A DNA stretch of 64,000 bases from Nepenthes gracilis (GCA_033239525.1 BSYO01000038.1:5149041-5213040), one strand, 5' to 3'. Shown: positions 22,262-35,841, counted from the first letter of the stretch. Notes: generated from the letters alone by a model not told the origin. Numbers and translations: made by a program.

Positions 22262-25200
22262 CAACCCTAATGAGCAAAACCTTTATTTTAATTGTGAGTA
22301 GAAATCGTAGAGAATATTTGGTCATCTTTTCACTAAAGACAGATATATGGTACATCAGTATTAAAGCCTAACAACTAAAATTAAAGTTTTCAACATATAA
22401 AATAACATATAATTTAATGAGTATTAGCATAAATGCAATTTTTCAATAGTCTCATTGATATTTTATTATCTTTTCAGCTGTATTTTCTCCGTTATTTTTC
22501 CTCCGATGTGCATTTAGATCTCACGATTATTTTCCCTGCACGTAAAATCACCTGTAATTAGAAAATGATTTTGTAAAACACATTATTTCACTTGCAAAAT
22601 TGTAACATCTGTTAAAAGCCTAAACTCTAAACCTATCCGCGGAGACCAAGACTAAAAGGTAAACCCTAATACCTGACCAATAACCCAAAGAACTTAAAAA
22701 CTAAGATTAACAGTACAGTACCGTTTAAGATGACGTCAGTACCAATTCAAAAGTTACTATACGTACCTTGACAGTTTGACAAATATTTTACGTGCAAATA
22801 AAAATTTAAGTAGAGTGTACTCCTTCTGTTACCATCACCTATAAATTAGAAATTAACATGCTATAATACCAAATATTTGATATACATATCTTCTTTCAGA
22901 GAGAAGTCGACACATTTCCTCAAGAATTTCACCACCAAATCCAAGTAAGCAATGTGCGTGTATGCTCGTCTCTGCATAGCCTTCTAGAACTATTCATCTA
23001 CCAAATCCACGTCCACATCCGGCAAACGAGGTTAGTACCCCAAAGTTTAGAACTAATGTCAATATAAATTTAAAATTACACAAAGGAATACACAAGTATT
23101 GAAAATTGCAAATATCAAGAGTATGTTACCTTGATGAGCCATACCCTCATATTAATTGTGAGCACAAATATTGATTTATACATCGTTACCTTTTTACTAA
23201 AGGAGGATGCATACTACATCAGTATTAGAATCTAACAAATAAAAACATAATTTCTAACCACACATAAGATAATATAAATCTACTAAGTACTCACACAAAG
23301 GCAATTTTTCAATAGTCATTTTGACATTTCATTAGCTTTTCAGCTACATTTCCTCCTTTATTTCTTCTCCCAAGTGCCTTCAAATCCCATGATTATGTCT
23401 CCTGCATGTTAGAACACTGTAATGTGAGAACTATTTTGTAAAACATATTAATTCACAAGCAAAATTACAACATTTATCGAAAGCCTAAACTCTAAGCCTG
23501 TCCGCGGAAACCTAGACTAAACCTTAAAGCCTAACACCCGACCATTAATCCTAAGAACTAGGAAACTAAGGGTAACAATACAACACCGTTTGAGATAAGA
23601 TATGTATAAATTTAAAAGTTGCTAATATTAAAAAAAACACACCTTGATAATTTGATAAATATTTGTGTAAATAAAAATTAAGTAGGGTGAACCCATTTTG
23701 TTAATCTTATCCTCAAATTAGAAATTAACATGCTATAATACCAAATATTTGATATACATACCTACTTACGGGAGAACACGACACCTTTCTTCAAGAATTT
23801 TGCCGCCAACTCCAAATAAGCGTTATGTGTGTGTATCGTTATATCTGCATATAATGTTTGAAAATAAAGTCACTATTTCAAAATTTCATATTAAAGTCCT
23901 AAGCGAGCTCTAAAGATTGAAATTATAAATGACAATTTACCTTTATTTTATTTTAGCGTTATTTTCAAGATAGCCGTTTTATCCTTTCTTTTAAGGTGGA
24001 GAACAATGTGCCTGCAAGCCCACCATTAAAGAATATCATTTAAAACTTATGAATAGATTTTCATAAAGCCGAAAAATTTTTCAAAAACCAACATCCATCC
24101 TTACATCATCTAAATTTTCACCCTTAAATAATGTCTCGACTCCTTCCTTTTCCTCTTCTACAACCTTCTGAATATCGTTCCTTGGAAGGAACTTTATGTT
24201 CTTAACGGTGGACAAGAAAATAAATATTGATATATTCAATAAAAACATAGAAAACATACATATATTTCCTAAATCAATTTGCGAGCCTTCTAGAACCATT
24301 CATCCACTAAATCCACATTCACAACCTGCAAACGGGGTTAGTACCTAGAGTTTAGAACTGATGACAATGCTAAATTTAAAATTACACATAAATATACAAA
24401 TATTGAAAATTGCAAATATTAATAATAATCAACGTTTATACCTTGACGAGCCACACCTTTGCATTAATTGTGAGTGCAAATATTGGATGGTACTTCGTCA
24501 TCTTTTCATCAGAAGATGATGCATGTTCATTAGTATTAGAGGCTAACAAATAAAAATATGATTTACAACCACACATAAGATAAGATAAATCTAATAAATA
24601 CTCACACAAATGCAATTTTTTAATAGCTTCATTAACATTTCATCGTCGTTGAGCTGCATTTTCTTCGTTATTTCTCCTCCCATGTGCCTTCACATCCCAA
24701 GATTATTTCTCCTGCATGTCAGAACAATGTAATGTGAGAACAATTTTGTAAAACATATTATTTCACGTGCAAAATTGTAACCTTTGTCGAAAGCTTAGAC
24801 TCTAAGCCTATCCACGGAGACCTAAACCAAGCCTTAAACCCTAACACCTTACCCATAACCCTAAGAACTAGAAAACTAAGAATAATAGTGCTGCACTGTT
24901 TGAAATAAGATATGTATAAATTTAAAAGTTGCTAGTATCGAAAATACACACCTCGATAATTTAACAAATATTCTCCGTGCAAATAAAAATGTAAGTAGAA
25001 TGCACCCATTTTGTTAACTTTACCTGCAAATTAGAAATTAATATACTATAAAGCAAATATTTGATATGCATACCTACTTTCGGGGAGAACTCGACACCTT
25101 TCTTCAAGAATTTTGCCGCTAAATCCAAGTAAGCAATATGCGTGTATCCTAATATCTGCATGTAATATTTGAAAATAATATCACTATTTCAAAAATTTTA

Positions 25201-27610
25201 TGCTAGAGTTCTAAAGTCCTAAGCGAGCCCTGAAGATTGTAATTGTGAAGGACAATTTACCTTTCTTTTATTTTCAGTATCATTTTGAGATACCCACTCT
25301 ATCCTTTCTCTAATGCGGAGAACAATGTCCCTGCAAGCCCACCAATAAAGACATCACTTAAAATGATATGAATAATTTTCACAAGGCTGAGAAATTTTTC
25401 AAAAACCAAATATATTTTCACATATCCTAGATTTTCTTACAGAATTTTCGCCCCTAAATAATGTCTCGACTCCTTTTTCCTCTTCTACGACCTTCTGAAT
25501 ATCGTCTCCTAAAAAATACTTTATGGTGTTAATAATGGACGAGAACATAAATATTGACATATTCAATAACAAAATACAACACATACATATATTTTCTTAA
25601 TCAATTTGCGAGCCTTTTAGAACCATTTATCTACCAAATCCACATTCACATCCTGCAAACGGAGTCAGTACTCAGAGTTTAAAACCAATGATAATGCTAA
25701 ATTGAAAATTACATATAAGAATATGCAAGATTGCAAATATCATGAATATGCTACCTTATGAGCCACACCTTTGTATTAATTGTGAGTACAAATATTGGAT
25801 CGTACTTCGTCATCTTTTCACCTTAGGAGGATGCATACTACAACAGTATTAGAGCCTAATGACTAAAAATGTGATTTATAGTTATATATAAAATAACATA
25901 AATCTAAAAAGTACTCACATAAAGACAGTTTTTTAATAGCCTCTTTGACATTTCATTGTGGTTTCAGCGGTATTTCCTATGTTATTTCTCCTTCAATGTG
26001 GCCTCAGATCCCATGAATATTTCTCCTGCATGTTAGATCACAGTAATTTTAGAACGATTTTGAAAAATATATTATTTCATATGCAAAACCGTAACCTTTC
26101 TCGGAAGCTTAGACTCTAAACTTATCCGCGGAGACCTAGATTAAAACTTAAACCCTAACAATTGAGCCGTGACACTAAGAACTAGAAAACTAAGAATAAT
26201 AGCACAGTATCATTTGAGATAAAGTTTGTATGAATTTAAAAGTTGCGAGTATTAAAAATACGTACCATGATAAATTGACAAATATTCTATATGCAAATAA
26301 AAATTCATGTAGAGTGCACCCCTTCTGTTAAAGTTACCTATAAATTAGAAATAAACGTGCTATAATCCCAAATATTGGATATAATACCAACTTTCGGAGA
26401 GACCTCGACAACTTTCTTCGTGAATTTGACCGCCAAATCCAAGTAAGCAATATGCGTTTATCCTTATATCTGCATGTAATGTTTGAAAATAATACCACTA
26501 TTTCGTCAAATTTTATATAAAATCCTAAGTGAGCTCTGAAAGTTGCAGTCATAAAGGACAAGTTACCTTTCTTTCATTTCAGTATCATTTTCGAGATAGA
26601 CGCTCTATCCTTTCTCTAAGGCCGAGAACAATGTGCCTACAAGCCCACCATTATATCATTTCAGTATGCTATCTTGATGAGCCACACCTTTATATTAATT
26701 GTGAGTACAAATATTGGATGATACTTCATCATCCTTTCACTAAAGGAGGATGTATACTATATCAGTATTACCGCCTAACAAATAAAAATGTGATTTACAA
26801 CCACACATAAAATAACATCAATCAAATAAGTACTCACACAAAGGTAATTTTTTAATAGCTTCATTGGCATTTCATCATCTTTCCAGCTGCATTTCCTCCA
26901 TTATTTCTCCTCACATGTGCCTTCGAATCCCATGATTATTTCTCCTACATGTCAGAACACTGTAATGCGAGAACGATTTCGTAAAACATATTATTTCACA
27001 TGTAAAATTGTAACCCTTGTAGAAAGCCTAAACTCTAAACCTGTCCGCGAAGACCTAGACTAAAACTAAAACACTAACACCTTACCTGTAACCTTAAGAA
27101 CTAGAAAACTAAGAGTAACAATGCAACACCGTTCGAGATATAGTTAGTATGAATTTAAAAGTTGCAAGTATAAAAAATACGCACCTCGATAATTTGACAA
27201 ATATTTTATCTGCAAATAAAAATTTATGTAGAGTGCACCCATTTTGTTAACTTTACCTGCAAATTAGAAACTAATATGCTATAAAGCAAATATTTGATAT
27301 GCATACCTACTTTCAGAGAAAACTCAACACATTTCTTCAGGAATTTCATCGCCAAATCCAAGTAAGCAATATGCATGTATCATTATATCTGCATATAATA
27401 TTTGAAAATTATGTCACTATTTCGTAAATTTTATACTAAAGTCCTAGGTAAGCTCTAAAGGTTGCAGTTATAAAGGACAACTTACCTTTATTTTATTTCA
27501 AAATTATTTTCGAGATAGCCGTTCTATCCACTCTCTAAGGCAAAGAACAATGTGCCTGCAAACCCATAAAGACATATTATTTAAAATCATATAAATAGAT
27601 TTTCGTAACG
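22262..27610 (-). repeat. Tandem array of about 0.86-1.32-kb units (copy A)
   Basis: The string aaagcctaaactctaa with ccgcggagacctag after it marks each unit, at about 22,614, 23,480, 24,790, 26,104 and 27,022. Spacings are 866, 1,310, 1,314 and 918 bp. On the minus strand each unit has exon-like pieces with AG/GT edges. One encodes DVNVDLVDxWF. One (full-length units) encodes VVEEEKEGVETLF. One encodes LDLAxKFLKKGVEFSPK. One encodes NxYLxxKYLSNYQ-type sequence. The 918-bp unit lacks about 400 bp present in the matching B unit. The array is cut at its 5' (right) end. Confidence 0.75.
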
Positions 27611-28407
27611 CACAAATTAGCAATAAATTAGCAATAAATCATATTAAATCATATGAGGATATTAATTTATTTATTTATGTGCACAAATTACTTATGTGTT
27701 TTGTGCTATTAAGTGATTAGTGAGTATTAACCAGAGGGTATCAATTTCCTTAAATTGTACTATGATTATATTAATATTTTTTTTTATAAATTAGCAATAA
27801 ATGACATGTTTAAAATAATAGAATATTACATAAAAATATAAATATTATCATTAAGGTTTAATATTGATAAAATAATTATACATTCAGCTTTTCATATTAA
27901 CTAATATAATTATATTTTTAAATATCACAATTACAATCTATATCTATTCAATAATTTATATAAATCTGAATAAATAATTCAAAATGACTGCAAAGTATAA
28001 ATAAAATTGATTGTGAGATTAATTCAAAATTTCATTATCTATTAAAAAAATTGTTCCGATTTTTTCTTTTATTTAGATTTGTAACTTACAAAAATTAATT
28101 CTACAATTAAATATTCATAAAATATTAGTGTATAAATAAAATCAAAAAATTATAAAAAATTTGATAATTCTAAAATTATATTTTTTAATGTTTCAAGTTT
28201 TTAAAAAATGAAAAAGGTTCCATTTTAAAATAATAAATAACAAAAATTTAAATATTATTTTAATATATTATTGTAATTATAGACTTTTATATAACATTAC
28301 CATATTTATTAATAAAATAAAAAATAAGAATGTTGTAGAGAGTAATACCTAAACAAATTCAAAAATGACATCCTAATTTTATCCATGAAAATGCCTAAAT
28401 TTACAAT

Positions 28408-28777
28408 TTATACAGTACTGGACGTTCCTGCATGGATCCTAAATGTCAATGGATCTTTCACGCAGACAGGCAGCAAGGCCGGAGTCGTACTAAGGATCTC
28501 AGATAGGTCGGACATCAAATACTCTGTCACGCTAACCTTCCTGAGCACCAACAACGTGGTGGAATACAAAGCCCATCTCGTGGGGCTCCGGCTGGCTATG
28601 AAATGCTCCATGAAAGAACTAGTGGTGCGCAACGACTTAGAGCTGGTGGTCAACAGTATCGAAGGAGCCTTCGAAGCATCGAACCTGCAGCTCTCTAAAT
28701 ACCCGACAAAGGCAAAATCCCAGATCTAGGTATTTGAGAGCTTCGAAATTAAACACGTCCCGAGAATCGAGATCTAG
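28408..28777 (+). pseudogene. Captured RNase H fragment of a Ty3/gypsy element (copy B)
   Basis: Translation PAWILNVNGSFTQTGSKAGV, then TNNVVEYKAHLVGLRLAMKC and a region matching SDSELVVNQ as NDLELVVNS. This is the second, plant-type RNase H of Tat elements (compare WLLHVDGSSMQSGNGAGVVL in the large element). The first catalytic Asp is Asn and the SDS motif is NDL, so it would be inactive. It replaces about 30 bp of copy A between tttacaatt and aaagccatca. No terminal repeats or target duplication: it looks like filler at a repaired break. Confidence 0.85.
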
Positions 28778-29169
28778 AAAGCCATCAACATCTACTTTTT
28801 AAGCACACATCGCCCTTGTAGAGTTCTAATTTCATTTACATGCATAGACAAAATTAGGCCACCAAGTATAAACAGCAACCCCAACCATCTTTACCAATAT
28901 CCAACTTTTTGAAAGAATGTCATTCCTATATATCCCATCCTCCACTTAAAAAAAAAACAATTAGAATGTCATCACTCCATGTCGTCGTAGCAAAGTGAAG
29001 TCCTTTTCCATCTTTGATTTTTATATGTATGCATATTAGGTGTTTTGAATAATTGAAATCTTACACGTAATACCTGTTGTACATGCTTAAATCTCTTACA
29101 ACACGTAGTACCTGGCATGCTACTATGCAGAAATGATAGTTCTATATTTTCACCCTCTTTGTTTATGTG

Positions 29170-29935
29170 TTCTCACTGTACTACCTACTAACTGCAATGC
29201 TAGCCGAAAAATCCATCATTGTTCTGACTGATTTTAGGGGACAACCTCCAAACCCCTACCTTCACAAAAAGATCCCCAACTCCCATGATTCCCGGGGATT
29301 CATTCCAAAGTCTTGTACACACCATCCTCCATGCTATGAGAGCTCTCAAAGCCCAATTTTGCTACCTCGTTCTCAAGTAGGAGGTCTCCGAAGTCTTGTT
29401 CCTAATAAATTGCATGATTCCTAATAAATTCTCACTGTACCACCTGCTAATTGAAATGCCAGCCGAAAAACCTATCATCGTTGTGACTGATGTTAGGGGA
29501 CAACCTCCAAACCCCTGCCTTCATAAAAAGATCCCCAACACCATGATTCCTGGGAATTCATTCCAAAGTCTTGTACACACCATCCTCCACGCTATGAGAG
29601 CTGTCAAAGCCCAATTTTGCTACCTTGTTCGCAAGTAGGAGCTCTCCGTAGTCTTGTTCCTAATAAATTGCATAAGTTCTCATAAATTCTCACCGGACCA
29701 CCTGTTAACTGAAATGCCAGGCGAAAAACCCATTATTGTTGTGACTGATTTTAAGGGACAACCTCCAAACCCCTTCCTTCACAAAAAGATCGCCAACCCC
29801 CATGGTTCTTGGTGATTAAGTCTTGAACACACCATCCTCAACGCTATGAGAGCTCTCATAGCCCAATTTTGCTACCTTGTTCGCAAGTAGGAGCTCTCCG
29901 AAACCTTTCTCCTAATAAATTGTATGATTCCTAGC
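29170..29935 (+). repeat. Threefold tandem repeat of about 259 bp (copy B)
   Basis: Units start at 29,170, 29,429 and 29,688, each 259 bp apart, with the same MPAEK-type short frames as in copy A. One site differs: the first unit begins with MLAEK. Confidence 0.8.
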
Positions 29936-32139
29936 TCTATCCAGCAGAGTACACCTCTTATCCTCCCCTAGATCCCTGTTCTATCTCTCTAGACATGAGA
30001 GATTTTATCTGGTCTTTGATTGTTTTACGTGTCCACAATTGCCACAAATTCTGAAACTTTTGCTATATAAATTTATGCCCCAACTAAGCTGCCATTGCCC
30101 ATCCCATCTTCGACAAAGATGCTTGGACTTTTGACATCAACCAATGCACAAATAAGAAGTGTTGTTCCCTATACACTTCTTGTATATAGTAATCAAATGA
30201 ATCTCTAAAACCATAATAATAGGCTGCCTAATAACTAGGACAATTTATCTGTCAGAGAATGTAACAATACCTAGTTAGGCACCAAAACTGATATTATTAA
30301 GTCTATCCTATTCAAGGAAATCTTTGTATTTTCTTGCAACTTGGGAAAGAAATTTGGGCTGTCCGATGCCTTTCCCTTGGAATTTTTGAACTTGCTGTTG
30401 ACTTTGTTGTTGAACTTCACTGAGAGTTAGGTTTGGGGGATTCAGAGCTGTTGGTTAGGTAAGACTTTTGGAAATCTAGTAATGGAAGACAAAAGATTAC
30501 TGTGGTTCTATAGGTGAAGCAGAATTTGGACGTGTTGGTGTGAGTGCAACATGAAGGCTATGGTAACAACATGACTAAAGGCAAATAAGGCTGAAGTTGA
30601 CAATGATAATGGTGTTAGTGGGAACAAATAATAATTATGATGGGTAGTGAATGAGGAGGAGGGAGAAAACAAAGGAGGAGACAAGGGTTGTTGTTTTGAT
30701 GTTTTCTCACCTTTCTTGATAGTAATTTTGATTCTATACTTTCTTATTTAGCTAGAACGCATGTTGAATCTGAATGCATTAATGCAAAGTTAGTTTCATA
30801 TATGTGAAAATTTTCCTGCTTTCTATTCATAATGATAGTTGTATATGTGCTTTTTACCTGTGGCTATTCACTGCGTAATAAAATGGCCATTATAATCAAT
30901 ACGGTTTCAATATGGTCTGCATTAGGAGATCAGAGTCTTGTGGGTTATATCACATTAGTAACATACTGTTGTTATATTTGTTTGAGGAACATCAACAGCT
31001 TCTCAATTTTGCCAAAAAAAGAAGAAAAAAAAAACAATAGATTTTAGTATGTCAACTAATATCTTTTTTTATTATCTGTTTTGGAAATTTTTTCAATGGT
31101 AGTAGGGATTGACCCTAAAGGATGTATATATGTATATATATAATAAGAAGTGTATGAGATGTCAATGTAATTTTATCCAGTGAGTCGGAGTCAAATGCTC
31201 ATAGAATTGCATCATACACTTGAAATTTACAAAAACTTTGGAGAGTTCAAGCTTTTGATTTTACAAACTCAACAAACTAAAAATCAGAAAATGATAAGGA
31301 AGTAAGTTATCCCAAGAAGAACCACTTTTGAGGTAAGACCACAAAGAGTGGATTGCACCATACCATAACCGATTAATAAGGAGGTAAGAGATTGTTTAAC
31401 TTACCGCTCCAAATGCCACAGCCCATGTTATGATAGCGTCTGGTTTAACACATATATTGTTGAAGTCAGCATGCTCAAAGCACCAAGTGTAATAACGGGC
31501 GTTATATCTATTTCTATAGCCTCACATACTGAATAAACCATATGAAACTAAGTGGTAGCAAGTGACATGCAAACGTAAAAGTTCTATTAGAAATTGGCTT
31601 TGATATCATGTTAGATTCGGAGATATGAAAGCTGAAATATAATACGCGAAAACATGTGGAAGAGGAGATCCGAAATGATGAATTCATGTCATGAGAACCC
31701 AAACATGATGATTATGATAATTTGAAATCAATTCTTGATGTAGGACACTATTGCCTTTAATGCATTTGTGCTAATGTAAAATTAAAATCTTGATGTTAAG
31801 ATACAAAATACATGTACATGACTAAATAATGAGAAGCAGAGAACATAAAGCTCCTATGCACAAAGTCAATATACGAAAGAATAGAGGAGCAGAAGAGCAG
31901 ATGGAAACAGGTGCTACATATGAACTAAAATATAGAAATGAAGAACACCATGTAAATAATCAACCCAATGGGTGTTAATGTATTTTATTAATTCAGAAAC
32001 TTAATTTATGATCTATGAAATCAACTACTTATTTTTCAGTTGCAGATACAACCATCAGATAAATTTCAACATGGGCTAATCTTAGCCTCACATGAGTAAA
32101 CACAACTATATATTAAATCTAAGAATACATTTGTATATA
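29936..32139. other. Conserved spacer of the duplicated segment (copy B)
   Basis: Collinear with A 16,708-21,465 without the solo LTR, and with C 57,826-60,310 without the LINE tail. No gene supported. It gives the uninterrupted reference for both insertions. Confidence 0.5.
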
Positions 32140-32144
32140 ATACC

Positions 32145-32559
32145 TGACGGGTACAACTGTATATGATTTACTTTTATGGCCCATTAAAGGAGGCCCATTG
32201 AAGAAAGCCCATTGGTTTAGGAGTTATTGCAATTAGCACGTGAAGATGACGGTTATGAGAAACGGTTGTACAACCGGCCAAACCAACAGTAACGGATGAA
32301 ACTGATTATAAGAGAGAAGAACGACCATTACCAGAATGAAAAAATCAGGAAGAGAAGAGAAGAAAAGGCTTATAAAAGGAGAGGACTTTCAGAAAGGAAG
32401 GGGGGCTTTTTTCTTTCAAAAAAGAGAAAGGACAAGCAAATAAAAGAAAAACGTTGTGATGCCTAAATTCAAGACTTCTGTAATTCATTGCATGATTTAT
32501 TCTTTTATGATCTCAGTCATGAATGCTTTTCTTTGGGTCTTGAATCCATAGTCCCATCA
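32145..32559 (+). repeat. 5' LTR
   Basis: TGACGGGTAC...CCATCA. A TATA box (ttataaaagg) at 32,370-32,379 is a likely promoter for the genomic transcript. Upstream are agcccattgg and purine-rich tracts. Confidence 0.95.
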
Positions 32560-32583
32560 TTGGCACTGTCTGTGGAAATTCCG
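32560..32583 (+). other. Primer-binding-site region
   Basis: Directly after the LTR the sequence is ttggcactgtctgtggaa. It resembles the ttggcgccgtctgtggga seen after Tat LTRs, with changes. The tRNA that primes cannot be named with confidence. Confidence 0.6.
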
Positions 32584-32620
32584 AACAAAAAGCCATTTTT
32601 TCCATTCCATTTTCTAAAAA

Positions 32621-34508
32621 ATGGTCAATACAAGATCCCGAACTAATATTCCAACAAGGGATGCTACTACAATCAATAATCCACCTGCTGCTGTCATTCA
32701 AATGGAGAGTCGACAAGAAGAGATGATGCGAACATTTAATACTCGGATGGACAACATGACAGTAGCAATTCACAATCTTTGTGCTCAGTGTAAACCTGCT
32801 AATCCTATCGTCACGCCTGCCGAAGTTGACGAAAAAATGAATCATAAAAGAAAATATACCATCCACGAAGCAGAAATTCAAGAACAAGTGGCTTCGAGTA
32901 ATGCGGGAGGCCGATCTCAACTGGAAGGTCGATCTCAATTGAGAGGCCGATCTCAATTAAGAGGCCGATCTCATTTCGAAGGCAAATCTCAATTAAGAGG
33001 CCGATCTCACCAAGAGGGCCAATCTCGATTGAGAACTCGATCTCAACTAGAGGGACGATTGGGACCTGTCCCAGAAAATCAAAATCAGGATCGTCAAAAT
33101 ACACGATGCTCTCAAAGGGGTGAAAGGCCACGTGATCGTGAAAGTGTTTTTTTCTAACGGGCATATAGGACGAGAAAATTTTCGCCCGATTCGAGAGACA
33201 CAACCCGGTGGAACTAAGAACATATCTCAATGCAAAGAGATCTGCTTTGTTCCTCATATGGAAGAAAAGGTAGAGAAAATTTGGAAACATATGTTTGGAG
33301 GAAACACCGAAGAACGCCCAACGAGTTTGCATGGATCACCATTTACGATGGAAATTCGAACGAGACCACTCCCACATAAATTTAAAATGCCAACTTTGGA
33401 TGCTTATGATGGAAGCACTGATCCTATGGACCATCTGGATCATTTCAGAACCCTTCTGAGTTTCCAAGGACTAGACGAAATGACCATGTGCCAATGTTTT
33501 CCGATAACTCTTAAAGGAGATGCTCGAATCTGGTTCTATCGATTACAGCCAAATTCAATTCAATCGTTTGAAGAATTGGCCGACAATTTTTTGACCCAGT
33601 TCGCTTCCAGCAGAAGAATTGAAAAGCAACCCTGGCATCTCGCCAGGATAAAGCAAGGGTCAAATGAAAGCTTAAAAAGTTTCTTAGTTCGGTTCACTGA
33701 AGAAGCGCGACAAATCCCGCGAATAACTGATGAAGTAAAGTTGAATACTTTTATATCAACGTTGGAGCCAGGAGAATTTTTCAAACACCTAGCACACGGT
33801 GATCCAAAAACCTTTCGTGAAGCAGAAAAGATAACTCGAGCATACATCGCCGCAGAAGAAGCTAATGAAGCAAAAAAGCCATTGTCGCAGGACAACAATC
33901 AGCGAAGACCACCGAATGGAAAGAAAGGAGACAACAACCGTGCTTATTCACAAGAAAGGAAACAATCGAGTACAGGATCTGGATTTGCTAGGGAATTCAA
34001 GCCCTTGAATCTAACTCCCCTGAATGAATCCCGAACGAATATTCTCATGCAAATAAGGGGTGAAAAATTTCTTAAATGGCCCAAGCCACCCAAAAATCCA
34101 GAAGCTGGAGAACAGACAAAGTTTTGTCATTATCATCTTTCACCAGGACATAGTACTGAAGAATGCCGAACCCTGCAGAAGGAGATAGAAGAACTCATCC
34201 GAAGAGGGCATCTAAAGAAATTTCTGAAAGATTCTGAAGGAAATGCTGCTGAAGTAACGGAAGAAAATCAACCACAAGCGCCAAAAAACCGAGTTGCTGC
34301 AGGCGTGGTCAATATGATAACTAGCAAGTCATCAAGAGTACATCAGTCTGATCGGCTTGAGAATGATATGAAAGCCAAAAAATCAAAAAATGAGATTGAA
34401 GACGATATTATTCGTTTTGATAGGGAAGATATGAAGCATGTACAATATCCTCACTCCGATCCTCTTGTTGTATCAATGCTTGTTTCAGATGGTAAAGTTG
34501 ACTACTAA
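32621..34508 (+). pseudogene. gag: gag gene, one frameshift
   Basis: Starts MVNTRSRTN. The N-terminal part has eight hexapeptide repeats of the RSQLRG type (32,911-33,057). The frame changes at a run of seven t at 33,147-33,153, so the first ORF ends at 33,157 and the second (from 33,120) carries on. The retrotransposon gag core spans about 33,390-33,860 (DGSTDPMDHLDHF, GDARIWFYRLQP, ESLKSFLVRFTEEA). A knuckle-like CHYHLSPGHSTEEC lies near 34,130, followed by EIEELIRRGHLKKFL, typical of Tat gag. It ends at a TAA (34,506-34,508) in frame with protease. Gag forms the virus-like particle. Confidence 0.9.
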
Positions 34509-35840
34509 CTGAAACGGATTTTTATAGATAATGGAAGTTCGAGTAATTTGCTTTATTTCGATGCCTTTATTAAATTGGAATTAAAAAGAACCAATTTAAA
34601 AACAGCTGAAGGACCTCTTTATGGATTAGATAATGAACCAGTTCAAGTACAAGGAACCATCCAATTAGAAGTAACTCTGGGAACGTACCCCAGAGTGGCA
34701 TCACGTAAACTATCATTCTTGGTAGTTGATTTACCATCAGTTTACAACACTATATTGGGCCGACCTTGCTTATCAGCCTTTGGAATAGTAACATCCATAC
34801 CTCATTTGAAGATGAAATTCTTAACTTCTTGTGGCATTGGTGAAGTCTTAGGAGATCAAGTAATTGGCCGATCTTGTTATCTTTCCCAAATCAGTCAAAT
34901 AATGCCAGACGAACCAATCGAAGATCTTGATTATCGAGATGAAATTTCCTTACAGCAGGCCCAATCTGGAGAAACAACCGATCAAGTTCTCCTTGACCCT
35001 ACTAATCCAGACAAGTTTACGCTAATAGGGTCTTCCCTCTCTGAGCCGACTCGTGATCGGTTAATAAAATTTCTTCGAGAAAATTCGGATATATTTGCTT
35101 GGTCGCCCGCAGATATGCCAGGAGTCCCAGCTGATATGATGGTACACAAATTAGGTCTGGATCCCAGTCATAAACCGATTAGACAAAAGCGAAGAAATCA
35201 TTCTGTCGAAAAACTAATTGCCATTAGAGAGGAAGTGAAAAAGCTTTTAGACGCTGGTTTTATTCGGGAAGTTCAACATCCAGACTGGCTTTCTAATGTG
35301 GTTCTCGTGAAGAAAAGTAGTGGGAAGTGGCGAATATGTGTAGACTTCACTAATGTGAATAAAGCATGTCCAAAAGACAGTTTTCCACTGTCAAGAATAG
35401 ATTTATTAGTGGATTCAACGTCAGGGCACGAATTGTTGAGTTTTATGGATGCTTACTCAGGATACAATCAGATCCGGATGAGTCATAAAGATGAAAAAAT
35501 TACCTCTTTCATGACAGATCAAGGAACTTACTGTTACAAGGTTATGCCGTTCGGTCTAAAAAACGCTGGGGCCACTTACCAACGGCTCGTAAATAAAATG
35601 TTTGAAGGACAGATCGGCAAAAATATGGAAGTCTATGTTGATGATATGCTTGTTAAAAGCAAAACTGCTGGGGATCATGTGGACGATCTTAACGAAGCAT
35701 TTAAGATACTCCGAAAATATCAAATGAAGTTAAATCCGACCAAATGCGCTTTCGGAATTTCTTCTGGAAAATTTCTTGGCTTCATTGTATCCAGACGAGG
35801 AATCAAGCCAACCACAGAAAAGATAAAAGGCGATTATTGA
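34509..35840 (+). pseudogene. pol: Protease and reverse transcriptase part of pol
   Basis: In frame with gag after one TAA. The aspartic protease active site is IDNGSSSN (Asp at 34,527). RT follows from about 35,150 with FIREVQHPDWLSNVVLVKK, DFTNVNKACPKDSFPL, SFMDAYSGYNQI, MPFGLKNAGATYQ and the catalytic YVDDMLVKS. All main RT residues look intact. The frame ends at 35,838-35,840 because of an extra g at 35,829-35,830, after which the next ORF takes over. The in-frame TAA could be a readthrough signal, but a simple nonsense change is more likely. Confidence 0.9.
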
Positions 35841-35841
35841 A

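Larger units (their letters stand above)
15057..27610. repeat. Segmental duplication copy A
   Basis: Collinear with copy B (from about 27,950) and copy C (from about 55,740), apart from insertions. It starts abruptly after the LINE poly(A), so the left flank shared by B and C is missing. Contents in order: AT-rich spacer, triple 259-bp repeat, conserved spacer with the solo LTR, coding-like block at 21.7-22.3 kb and tandem array. It ends inside an array unit near 27,605, where the left flank of B begins. It lacks the RNase H fragment that B and C share. Confidence 0.85.

Noticed and set aside
24081..25584. Resistance-gene (CC-NBS-LRR type) identity for the array exons
   Set aside because: The VDxWF and EEEKEGVETLF pieces only vaguely recall such N-terminal coiled coils; no P-loop or other NB-ARC motif was found anywhere in the segment.
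22614..27022. Interstitial telomere-like motif (aaaccctaa) in each array unit
   Set aside because: Single copies of the motif repeated only because the unit is repeated; no tandem telomeric run.
33560..33898. 112-residue ORF opposite gag
   Set aside because: Shadow of the gag core domain.
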